Assembly: GCF_008122205.1 (NCBI RefSeq)
Contig: NZ_PHNJ01000005.1
Span: 124,001 to 188,000, forward strand
Direction of reading: 5' to 3'
Origin: Natronococcus pandeyae
GTDB lineage: Archaea; Halobacteriota; Halobacteria; Halobacteriales; Natrialbaceae
DNA: 64,000 bases
Part shown: positions 24,877 through 32,206 of the stretch, in pieces
Position numbering within the stretch: the first letter of the stretch is position 1
Layout of the letters: each line of letters begins with the position of its first letter
Notes under the pieces: generated by a model
Databases searched by the model: none
What the model saw: only the letters and a program-made list of their open reading frames with translations
What the model was told of the DNA's origin: nothing
Position numbers and translations under genes: made by a program

Positions 24877-26121
24877 TCAGACTACCTCTCGAAGCGCCCA
24901 GACGTCGGCGGTCGGCTCGAGTCGGTGTGGCTCACAGCCGCGCTCGGTGAGAATTCCCGCGTGGTACAGCATCGCCTTCAGCTGAAAGACGGTCGGCGAG
25001 TGGTAGACGGTGCCATCCTCGAGCGCTGCCCGTCGAAGCTCGCCGTCCGCGGTCAGAACGCGTCGCCGGACGGCCTCGTCGCCGCGGACGAACAGTTCCA
25101 CGGTGAACGAGGGGTGGAGCTCGTGGAGGTACCTGACGAACTCGACGAGCGACGGTTCCCGGCTGCCGTCCTCGTGGAGCCGCTGGAGCTGGGTCACGAG
25201 CAGCTCCGTCGCCGGGTAGGCGAACACGACCCGGCGAGCGAGCTGTCCCCACGCCGGCGCCAGGTCGACGAACCGTTTCCGCGATCGGTACCACTCCTCG
25301 AACTCCTCGAGGGCAGCCTCGACGGTGCCACAGCGGGCCAGCGCGAACCGGACCACTTCCGTCCCGAGCGACGTCAGTGCGGGGCCTCGCGGCCCGTCGT
25401 CGATCAGCCCCAGGAACGCGGCGCCGCGTCGCGCTTCCGTCGTCGCGCCGACGACCTTGTACTCCGAGAGCAGCGTCTCGGTGTCGCCGTCGGCGTACTG
25501 CGCCAGCGGATAGCCGAGGTAGTTCTTCGGGTGGTTCAGCCCGAACGACTTCTCGGCGACGCCCTGTGCGCTCGCCTGGAACCGAAGCGCCGTCGCCTCG
25601 GTCGTCGTCCGGTTCCCGACGATCCGCGGCACCTCGAGCGCCGTCACCGCTCCATCGGGTTCGACGCCGAGGACGCCGACGTTCAACTCCCGCGCGAGCG
25701 TTCGGTCGGTCTGGGAGATGACTTCCGCGGGCGCGGCGAAGTAGGCCGCGTTCGCCTCGTGGAGCCGATCGTACGCCTGGACGATCCCGAGCTGCGTATC
25801 GACGCCGCCGCTCGTCTGGCCCTTCGCCTCGACGGCGATCAGCGGCGGCTCCTCGCCGAAGCGCTCGACGGCCAGGAGCTCCGACTCGAGCGTCCGGACG
25901 CCCACGAGGTCCGGGTAGCCGCCGCCGATCCGGACGTGGTTGAACGGCGCCAGACACTCGCGGACGTCGGGGTCGACGGGGCGGCCGGGGAGCCACTCTT
26001 CCTGGGAGAACTGCGTGTCGGCAACGACGTAGGCGCGTTCGGGATCTCCGTCCGGGAAGAGCCGCCGTTTCGTATGGGCGAGGATCTGCGGTTCGGTGAA
26101 CGACCGGGCCGTACTGCTCAT
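24877..26121 (-). CDS. PD-(D/E)XK-like nuclease-fold protein with C-terminal helical region
   Basis: A 414-residue soluble protein. Residues 60-130 carry a PD-(D/E)XK-like set: GGYPDLVGV (Asp71), then LIAVEAKGQ (Glu98 and Lys100), followed by TQLGIVQAYDRL and a strand AAYFAAP. The spacing of Asp...Glu-X-Lys is that of restriction-type nucleases and related DNA-binding folds. The C-terminal part (about 235-414) is helical and could hold a winged helix. No methyltransferase, helicase or CRISPR gene lies near it. It is divergent from the class III aminotransferase. The start ATG 26121 is preferred to the longer frame because that prefix is unlike protein. Confidence 0.72.
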   Translation of the reverse strand: MSSTARSFTEPQILAHTKRRLFPDGDPERAYVVADTQFSQEEWLPGRPVDPDVRECLAPFNHVRIGGGYPDLVGVRTLESELLAVERFGEEPPLIAVEAKGQTSGGVDTQLGIVQAYDRLHEANAAYFAAPAEVISQTDRTLARELNVGVLGVEPDGAVTALEVPRIVGNRTTTEATALRFQASAQGVAEKSFGLNHPKNYLGYPLAQYADGDTETLLSEYKVVGATTEARRGAAFLGLIDDGPRGPALTSLGTEVVRFALARCGTVEAALEEFEEWYRSRKRFVDLAPAWGQLARRVVFAYPATELLVTQLQRLHEDGSREPSLVEFVRYLHELHPSFTVELFVRGDEAVRRRVLTADGELRRAALEDGTVYHSPTVFQLKAMLYHAGILTERGCEPHRLEPTADVWALREVV

Positions 26122-26234
26122 GGGACCGCATTCGCCACCGCCATCACTAATGTTTCGACGATCCGACGGGTACCGCGACGCTTCTCGTCGGACGATCCAA
26201 GACGCTAAGGACCGCCAGTACGAGATGAGACGAC

Positions 26235-27554
26235 ATGGCAAACGAGCGATTGGATGCTGGTGGCGTCATCCAGCACTGGTACGACGCCGACGCCGAGCCG
26301 ATCACGATCGTGGAGGGAAACGACGCGACGGTCTACGACGACGCGGGAACCGCGTACCTCGACTTCCTCTCGCAACTGTACTGCTGTAACGCCGGCCACA
26401 GCAACGAACAAATCGTCTCGGCCATCGCGGAGCAGGCCGAACGCATCCCGTACGTCTCCTCCGCGAAGCACAACGATACCCGTTCCCGACTCGCCACCGA
26501 TCTCGCGGAGATCGCCCCGGGCTCACTCTCCGACGTGTTCTTCGCCATCTCCGGTAGCGAAGCCAACGAGACGGCGGTTCAGATCGCACGGACCGTCCAG
26601 GACGCCCCGACGATCCTCACCCGCTGGCAGTCGTACCACGGCGGGACGTACGGCTCGGGCGCGCTCACCGGCGATCCGGGGACGCGAAAGACGCTCGAGC
26701 GACGCGCGGCGACGACCGGCGTCGGGAAGTTTCTCCCGCCGCTTCCGGGCGCCTTCGACGCCGAGACGCCCGAGGAACTCGCGGCGCAGGCCGCGAACCA
26801 CGTGGAGTTCGTCCTCCGGAACGAGGGTCCCGACTCCGTGGCCGCTATCGTGACCGAACCGATCGGCGGGACCAGCGGGGCGTACCCCGCCCCGCCGGGC
26901 TACTTCGAGCGCCTCCGCGAGATCTGCGACGAGTACGACGTGCTGTTGATCTCCGACGAGGTGATCACCGGCTTCGGTCGGTGCGGTGAGTGGTTCGGTA
27001 TCGAGACCGAGGACGTCCGGCCCGACCTGCTGACGTTCGCCAAGGGCGTGACGAGCGCGTACGCCCCGCTCGCGGGGGTGATCGCCGACGAGTGGATCGG
27101 CGAGGAAATCCGCGGCGGCTCGTACGATCTCGGGCAGACGTTCGCCGGCCACCCGGTCGCGTGCGCCGCGGGCGAGGCCGCGATCGACGTCTACCGGAAC
27201 GAACTCATCGACCAGGGGCGGCAGGTCGCCCCGCACCTGGAGTCGCGGCTGCACGGCCTCGAGGAGCGGTTCGACGTCGTCGACACCGTTCGCGGGCGCG
27301 GCCTCCTGTGGAGCGTCGTCTTCGCCGATCCGGAGACGGGCGAGCCGTTCGTCCACCCGTGGGTGGACGACGACGCGGACAACCCCGTCGCCGACGTTCG
27401 CTCCGAGGCACAGGACCGCGGCGCGCTCTTCGGCAGCGGCCGACCCGACGTCCAGATCATTGTCGCGCCGCCGCTGTGCGTCACCCGTGAGGAGATCGAC
27501 GAGGCCATCGACGCGCTCGAGGCGTCGATCGAGGCCGTCTTCGGAGACCTGTAG
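26235..27554 (+). CDS. class III (PLP-dependent) aminotransferase
   Basis: A 439-residue PLP enzyme of the omega-aminotransferase/4-aminobutyrate type. ISGSEANETAVQIAR (around 106-120) binds the cofactor phosphate; LISDEVITGFGRCGEWFG contains Asp241; the Schiff-base Lys is 270 in LTFAKGVTSAYAPLAGV. The oxo-acid pair cannot be fixed from sequence; beta-alanine, GABA, acetylornithine and related substrates all occur in this family. Its promoter lies in the 113-base gap shared with the divergent nuclease-fold gene. Confidence 0.9.
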   Translation: MANERLDAGGVIQHWYDADAEPITIVEGNDATVYDDAGTAYLDFLSQLYCCNAGHSNEQIVSAIAEQAERIPYVSSAKHNDTRSRLATDLAEIAPGSLSDVFFAISGSEANETAVQIARTVQDAPTILTRWQSYHGGTYGSGALTGDPGTRKTLERRAATTGVGKFLPPLPGAFDAETPEELAAQAANHVEFVLRNEGPDSVAAIVTEPIGGTSGAYPAPPGYFERLREICDEYDVLLISDEVITGFGRCGEWFGIETEDVRPDLLTFAKGVTSAYAPLAGVIADEWIGEEIRGGSYDLGQTFAGHPVACAAGEAAIDVYRNELIDQGRQVAPHLESRLHGLEERFDVVDTVRGRGLLWSVVFADPETGEPFVHPWVDDDADNPVADVRSEAQDRGALFGSGRPDVQIIVAPPLCVTREEIDEAIDALEASIEAVFGDL

Positions 27555-27586
27555 CCTCGAGTCGATCGCGCTCGCCGCTCGGAAAC

Positions 27587-27757
27587 TCAAAACTCGAGTT
27601 CGCGCACCGTGCCGGCGACGAGGCTCACCGTCCCGAGCAGTGCGAGCGCGATGCCGAGCGGCCAGGGCGTCGACGCCTAATCGAAGAGCGCGACGAGCCA
27701 GAGGCCGCCGACGAGGGCGACGCCGCCAACGACGAGCAACTGGACGAACCGCTCCAT
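27587..27757 (-). pseudogene. two-helix membrane protein interrupted by an in-frame TAG
   Basis: On the minus strand ATG 27757 starts a frame of 26 codons (MERFVQLLVVGGVALVGGLW, then LVALFD), ends at TAG (27677-27679), and then continues in the same frame for 29 codons (ASTPWPLGIALALLGTVSLV, then AGTVRELEF) to TGA 27587-27589. Each half is one good transmembrane helix, and together they look like a single 56-residue two-helix protein. No start codon follows the TAG before the second helix. This looks like a nonsense mutation. Readthrough is possible but there is no evidence for it. Confidence 0.65.
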
Positions 27758-27909
27758 ACCGATCGATTCCGCCAAGTATCTCGGGTCGAGTCGGCCGGGG
27801 GTGTGAGGCTGTCGAGAACCCGCCTCTCGGTGTTTCTGGACGTCCGTATCGCTTCCTGACTTCCGGCAGACAATATAAGTGCTCGCACGTCGTTTTCCTC
27901 TGACAAGCG

Positions 27910-28302
27910 ATGTCCCAACCGACGCTCGTCTTCGACGACGACTGCGGCTTCTGCACGTGGTGGGCCGAGTTCTTCGACGACCGGACGGACGTCCGCATCG
28001 TCGGCTTCACCGACCTGACGGCGGAACTGCGCGAGCGGCTGCCCGAGCACTACGAGGAGTGTTCGCACCTGATCACCGAGGACGAGGTGTACTCCTGTGG
28101 CGCGTCGCTCGAGGAGGGTCTCGCCCGGATCGACGACGAGGACGGGGTGGCGCGGGAAGCGATCGGATTCCTCCGGAACTTCGAGGACTACGAGCGACTC
28201 CGCGAGCACGGCTACCGCTGGGTCGCGGACAACCGCGACTTCTGGGGGCAGTTCGTCTCGAAAACGCCGCCGGTTCGCCGGGGATTGGACCGCGAGTCTT
28301 GA
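27910..28302 (+). CDS. DCC-family thiol-disulfide oxidoreductase-like protein (DUF393)
   Basis: A 130-residue soluble protein. The start TLVFDDDCGFCTWWAEFF carries the Cys-X-X-Cys pair (Cys12 and Cys15) and the Asp-rich DDDC leader of the DCC/DUF393 family. EEGLARIDDEDGVA and EDYERLREHGYRWVADNR are common in this group. A thioredoxin-like redox role is assumed from the family. Length matches. It stands alone, upstream of a convergent response regulator gene. Confidence 0.85.
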   Translation: MSQPTLVFDDDCGFCTWWAEFFDDRTDVRIVGFTDLTAELRERLPEHYEECSHLITEDEVYSCGASLEEGLARIDDEDGVAREAIGFLRNFEDYERLREHGYRWVADNRDFWGQFVSKTPPVRRGLDRES

Positions 28303-28455
28303 TCTCCGGCTCAGTTGCGGTTCGTCGTCAATAGCCCAGTTTTCCGTTACAGTAGTTGGTAGTACGGTTTTGTTATTCAGTCTGGGCCGTGTCTCTGAAT
28401 TGGTCGATTCGTCACCGTCGACTGTGCGCCGTTCGAACGACGGTCGTTCCGGCGA

Positions 28456-28893
28456 CTACGACGGCTCTGGCGGCAGGCTCGCGTGCTCGAACCAGAACTG
28501 TTCGATCGCGTGGACCATGGAGACGAGTTTGCTCGTCTCGATCGGTTTCGTCAGGTAGGCGTTCGCCTGCGCACGATAACACCGCCTGATGTCGTCGCTG
28601 GCCTTCGAACTCGTGAGGACGATGACCGGCAGCCGTCGGAGCATCGGGTCTTCCCTGATCGTCTCGAGCACGTCGTAGCCGTTCTTCCCGGGCAAGTTCA
28701 GATCCAGGAGGACGAGATCCGGCGGGGACCGGTCCGGATCCCGCGCTTGCTCGTTCAACAACTCCAGTGCGTCGTTGGCGGTCGTCGCGACGTGGAGCGT
28801 GTGATCGCCCGCAGACTCGTTAAATGCCTCCTGAACGAGGCGGACGTCGCCGGGGTTGTCCTCGACGAGCACCACGTCGCCCGAGGCCGTCAT
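28456..28893 (-). CDS. single-domain response regulator (receiver)
   Basis: A 145-residue CheY-like receiver if the start is ATG 28893 (MTASGDVVLV); an ATG nine bases upstream is possible. VLVEDNPGD (acidic pocket), LVLLDLNLPGKNGYD (phosphoacceptor Asp64), IVLTSSK (Thr94) and YLTKPIE (Lys116) form a complete phosphoacceptor site. No output domain follows, so it probably transmits by protein-protein contact, as haloarchaeal Rcp-type regulators do. No histidine kinase is next to it; the partner must be elsewhere. Confidence 0.9.
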   Translation of the reverse strand: MTASGDVVLVEDNPGDVRLVQEAFNESAGDHTLHVATTANDALELLNEQARDPDRSPPDLVLLDLNLPGKNGYDVLETIREDPMLRRLPVIVLTSSKASDDIRRCYRAQANAYLTKPIETSKLVSMVHAIEQFWFEHASLPPEPS

Positions 28894-29404
28894 CGGGGGC
28901 ACCGATCCGTTTCCGCTCCCTGTCCGATCGCTCCCTCGTTACGGATCGCCTCATCACCGACGCTGTATCGAACCAACTCTCGACAGCCCCCTCGAGTCGT
29001 TCCACCTGCGGCGCTCGAAAATACCGCGTCGAACGCCGCTCCACCGCTTACTATCCCGTCCAGTACACGCGACTGTCGCTCCTCGTCTGGCCGTCGGATC
29101 GCAGCAGCGGTTCCGGCGGTGGCATTCGCGAGTCCATCTCCCATCGCTGTCTAGTAGCTGTCTCAGACGGTTGGTCCTGGCCATTGCTTACGCAGGATAC
29201 TTTTATAATAGAATATATCAGACGTCCTGACCGAGAGGCGCATTCGCGACACGTCGTCGAGTAGCGCGTCGTAACCGGCGGCCAACGATTATCAGTGGCA
29301 CCGAGACCGTCGGTCACACCGAGTTCGTCTACGAGTGCCGTCCACGACGCCTTCTGTATGAGTCTGAATATTCGACGCCGACTAGAAACGACGCTCAACG
29401 CCGA
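28894..29404. other. 511-bp region without a confident gene
   Basis: Between the response regulator (28893) and the aldolase (29405). An AT-rich patch acttttataatagaatatatc (about 29199-29219) looks like a promoter. An 84-codon minus-strand frame at 28890-29144 ends in an ATGA overlap with the response regulator, but its third-position GC is much lower than in neighbouring genes. Nothing else is supported. Confidence 0.4.
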
Positions 29405-30196
29405 CTAACGGTCTCCGTCGTAGTCGTCGAACCACGAGTCTACCGCACTCTGTACCGCTCCGGTCGTCGTTCCGAGGTTCAGTATCCGGTAGCCCGCGTC
29501 GGCCTTCTCGTTGACGTCGTCCATCCCGAACCCCAGTCCGCCGAGGGGGACGTCGGCCTCGAGGGCTGCCTCCCGGATCGTCTCGATCTCCGCCTGGACG
29601 TCCTCGTGAGTCGGTTCGCCCGGATGGCCGAGCGCGACCGCGAGATCGAGCGGGCCTGCGAAGACGAACCCCAGTTCGGGCACTTCGAGGATTTCCTCGA
29701 GGGTGTCGACCGCCGTCTCGTTCTCGATCGTCACCCCGACGACGATCTCTTCGTCCTCCGTCTCGACGTACTCCTCGGCCGTTCCCCACCGACTCGCGCG
29801 CGCGTTGGCGAACCCGCGCGTTTCGGGTCCGCCGTCGTACCGGAACCGCGCCGCTTCGACCGCCCGCCGAACCTCCTCGGCCGTCTCGATCCGGGAGACG
29901 AACAGGTTCCTGACGCCCGCGTCGAGGGCCTTCCGAACCATGCCCGGATCGGGCTCCGGCAGTCGAACGAGCAGTTCCGTGTCGGTCACGTCCGCCGCGC
30001 GGAGGAGGTCCTCAATCCGGTCGCCGTCCCACGGACTCGGTCCGGCGTGCTCGAGGTCGATCCAGACGAAGTCCAGTCCGAGGTCGCCGTAGAGTTCGAC
30101 GAGTGGGGGGCTGTAGGTGCTCTCGAGGACGCCCAGCGCGACGTCGTCGGTCTCGAGCATCCGTCGAAGCGCGTTCGTTCGTGGCTGCGAAGACAT
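29405..30196 (-). CDS. HpcH/HpaI-family aldolase
   Basis: A 263-residue TIM-barrel aldolase of the HpcH/HpaI/2-keto-3-deoxy-L-rhamnonate group. GVLESTYSPPLVELYGDLGLD (start), FVWIDLEHAGP, LLVRLPEPDPGMVRKALDAG, and FAGPLDLAVALGHPGEP (metal-bound acid) are typical. It would split or form a 2-keto-3-hydroxy acid, releasing pyruvate or a similar unit. The adjacent divergent cupin gene and the nearby MFS carrier suggest a small sugar-acid or aromatic-acid catabolic group, but the substrate is not fixed. ATG 30196 was chosen; the longer frame prefix overlaps the cupin gene in antisense. Confidence 0.86.
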   Translation of the reverse strand: MSSQPRTNALRRMLETDDVALGVLESTYSPPLVELYGDLGLDFVWIDLEHAGPSPWDGDRIEDLLRAADVTDTELLVRLPEPDPGMVRKALDAGVRNLFVSRIETAEEVRRAVEAARFRYDGGPETRGFANARASRWGTAEEYVETEDEEIVVGVTIENETAVDTLEEILEVPELGFVFAGPLDLAVALGHPGEPTHEDVQAEIETIREAALEADVPLGGLGFGMDDVNEKADAGYRILNLGTTTGAVQSAVDSWFDDYDGDR

Positions 30197-30298
30197 GGCC
30201 TTCTCCCACCAGCAGCGGCGGGATAAACCTTCGCGGGCCCGCTGCCGACCCCGGGGTCGAAGGGGGGACTTTTGGCCCGGAGACGCGAAGGCGATCGC

Positions 30299-30787
30299 AT
30301 GGAACACGTCTCGATCGACGACCTCGAGCCCGACCCCGTCGAGGAGGCGTACCAGTCGGACCGGCGCGTGCTGTCGGACCCGCTGGACACGGACCACCTC
30401 GCAATCGCGTACTACGCCCTCGAGCCGGGCGAGCGCTTCAGCGGCTCCGTCCACGCTCACGCGGACCAGGAGGAGGTGTTCGTCGTCCTCGAGGGCGAGG
30501 CGACGTTCGAGACGAGAGACGGGGAGATCGTCGTCGGGCAAGACGAGGTGATCAGGTTCGCACCCGGCGAGTTCCAGTCCGGACGAAACGACGCCGACGA
30601 GGCGCTCGTCGCCCTGGCGCTAGGTGCACCTCGAGACGGCGAAGACGTCCGGATCGATCGGATCCCGGTGCTCGACGATCGGGACGTCTCGTGTCCCGAC
30701 TGCGACCAGGACAGTATGCGAATCCCGACCGACGGACGATCCGGTCTCGTCTGTCCCGCCTGCGACGCCGAACTGGTAGTCGAGTGA
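30299..30787 (+). CDS. cupin-domain protein with C-terminal zinc ribbon
   Basis: A 162-residue protein. Residues about 35-115 form a cupin barrel (SGSVHAHADQEEVFVVLEGEA, then EVIRFAPGEFQS) with His residues for a metal. The C-terminus has two Cys-X-X-Cys pairs (CPDCDQDS and CPACDAEL), a rubredoxin/zinc-ribbon-like knuckle. The combination suggests a metal-binding enzyme or regulator. It is divergent from the aldolase gene across about 100 bases, sharing the promoter region, and might work with it. The substrate is unknown. Confidence 0.82.
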   Translation: MEHVSIDDLEPDPVEEAYQSDRRVLSDPLDTDHLAIAYYALEPGERFSGSVHAHADQEEVFVVLEGEATFETRDGEIVVGQDEVIRFAPGEFQSGRNDADEALVALALGAPRDGEDVRIDRIPVLDDRDVSCPDCDQDSMRIPTDGRSGLVCPACDAELVVE

Positions 30788-30834
30788 CCGCGGTTGAGCG
30801 ACTTCGGCGTGCGGTTCCGAGTCCGTAACCGCGG

Positions 30835-32118
30835 TCACATGGCCGCTCGACGCAGCGCGCCGCCGGCGAGGACTACGACGAGTCCCGCGAGTGCGATTAG
30901 CGCGAGGCCGGGTGCGTACGACCCCGTCGCGTCGTGCAGGCTCCCGACGAGGACCGGGCCGAGAAAGCCGCCGATCTCGCCGACTGCGAAGATGAAGCCG
31001 ACGGCGGTGCCGGTCAGCCGCGAGCCGATCCCCTCGAGCGCCGGCGGAATCGCCCGGATCAGTGGCGAGAGCCCGCCGACGCCGATGCCGGCGACGACGA
31101 CGCTGCCGAGCAGGACGACGCCGAGCGATCCCGCGAGCGTCATCCCCGCCACGCCGACAAAGAACACGCCGCCGCAGAGCATCAGGGCGGCCGGTCGCGC
31201 CCCATACCGGTCCGCGAGCGCGGGAACGGCGAAGATGCCGACCGCGTAGGCGGCGACGAACAGCCCCGTCGTCTGACCCGCGCGGTCGGCCGAGACGCCG
31301 CGCGACTCGAGCACCGTCGGGAGCCAGCCCTGAATCCCGTGGCTCGCCAGCAGGTACATCGTGCCGACGACCACCACGAGCTGGAGTTCGCGGTGGGTGA
31401 GGATCAGCCGCAGATCGCGTCGGATCGACTCGAGTTCGGAGTCGACCCCGTTCTCGCCCGCCGTCCCGTTCTTATTCGGCCTCTCGTCCGCACCCGCTCT
31501 CTCGTTCTCGTCGTTCTCAGCGGCTCGCTCGTCTACCCGCAGTCGTCGGGCGACGAGGTACCAGGCGAACCCGTAACCGATCGCGACGACCCCGCTCCAG
31601 AGGAAGAGCGGGCGCCAGCCGCCGAGCCACGGACCTATCGTCGGTCTGCCGATCGCGAAGACGGCCGCCGTTCCGGCCGACGCGCCGACGAGGTAGATCG
31701 AGGACGGCAACCCGGTCCGGTCCGCCGGGAAGAGCACCGAGACCAGCTTCGGCAGCCCGAACGTGACGGCGGTCGCGCCGACGCCGATCAGGAGCGTGAA
31801 CGCGAGCAGCGACGGGAACCCGGTCGCGACGCTCCGGCCGACCTGCGCGAGCCCGTAGCATACCACGCCGACCGCGAGGCTCCGGCCGGGACCGATCCGA
31901 TCCACCGCGAGCCCCGAGAACAGCGCGAGCGGGATGTAGGTCAGCGGCACCGCTCCCGCGACGACGCCGGCCTGCGTCCCCGACAGCTCGAGCTCCGCGA
32001 TGATCGTCGAGAGGTACGCCGGCAGCGAGAACCAGACGAACATCAGGCAGGTGTAGCTGAGCGTCGCGACGGTGACCAGCCCGTACGCGGTTCTTCGTTC
32101 GGCGACCCGTCCACGCAT
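30835..32118 (-). CDS. MFS transporter
   Basis: A 427-residue integral membrane protein with 12 hydrophobic helices in two halves separated by a long charged loop (about 195-235, DERAAENDENERAGADERPN). GLAVDRIGPGRSLAVG in the loop between helices 2 and 3 is the MFS signature region. The first helix contains YTCLMFVWFSLPAYL. It would carry a small organic solute with protons or sodium. It is not adjacent to a clearly named partner enzyme, although cupin and aldolase genes lie just beyond its 3' end. Confidence 0.88.
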   Translation of the reverse strand: MRGRVAERRTAYGLVTVATLSYTCLMFVWFSLPAYLSTIIAELELSGTQAGVVAGAVPLTYIPLALFSGLAVDRIGPGRSLAVGVVCYGLAQVGRSVATGFPSLLAFTLLIGVGATAVTFGLPKLVSVLFPADRTGLPSSIYLVGASAGTAAVFAIGRPTIGPWLGGWRPLFLWSGVVAIGYGFAWYLVARRLRVDERAAENDENERAGADERPNKNGTAGENGVDSELESIRRDLRLILTHRELQLVVVVGTMYLLASHGIQGWLPTVLESRGVSADRAGQTTGLFVAAYAVGIFAVPALADRYGARPAALMLCGGVFFVGVAGMTLAGSLGVVLLGSVVVAGIGVGGLSPLIRAIPPALEGIGSRLTGTAVGFIFAVGEIGGFLGPVLVGSLHDATGSYAPGLALIALAGLVVVLAGGALRRAAM

Positions 32119-32206
32119 TCGTCCGTGAGATGCCGGCGACGCTCCGAGTAGGTTGCTGTCCGCTCTCGAGCCCGGTCGTCGGTCCCTGATCGCTCCGAGC
32201 GCGGCC

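Noticed and set aside
24610-26208. 532-codon plus-strand ORF opposite the nuclease-like gene
   Set aside because: Its composition is Arg/Ser/Leu-rich and it is antisense to a gene with a clear motif set and better composition.
29356-29406. 16-codon plus-strand ORF (MSLNIRRRLETTLNAD) before the aldolase gene
   Set aside because: It is too short to support, has no ribosome site or coupling to a neighbour, and is likely to be chance.
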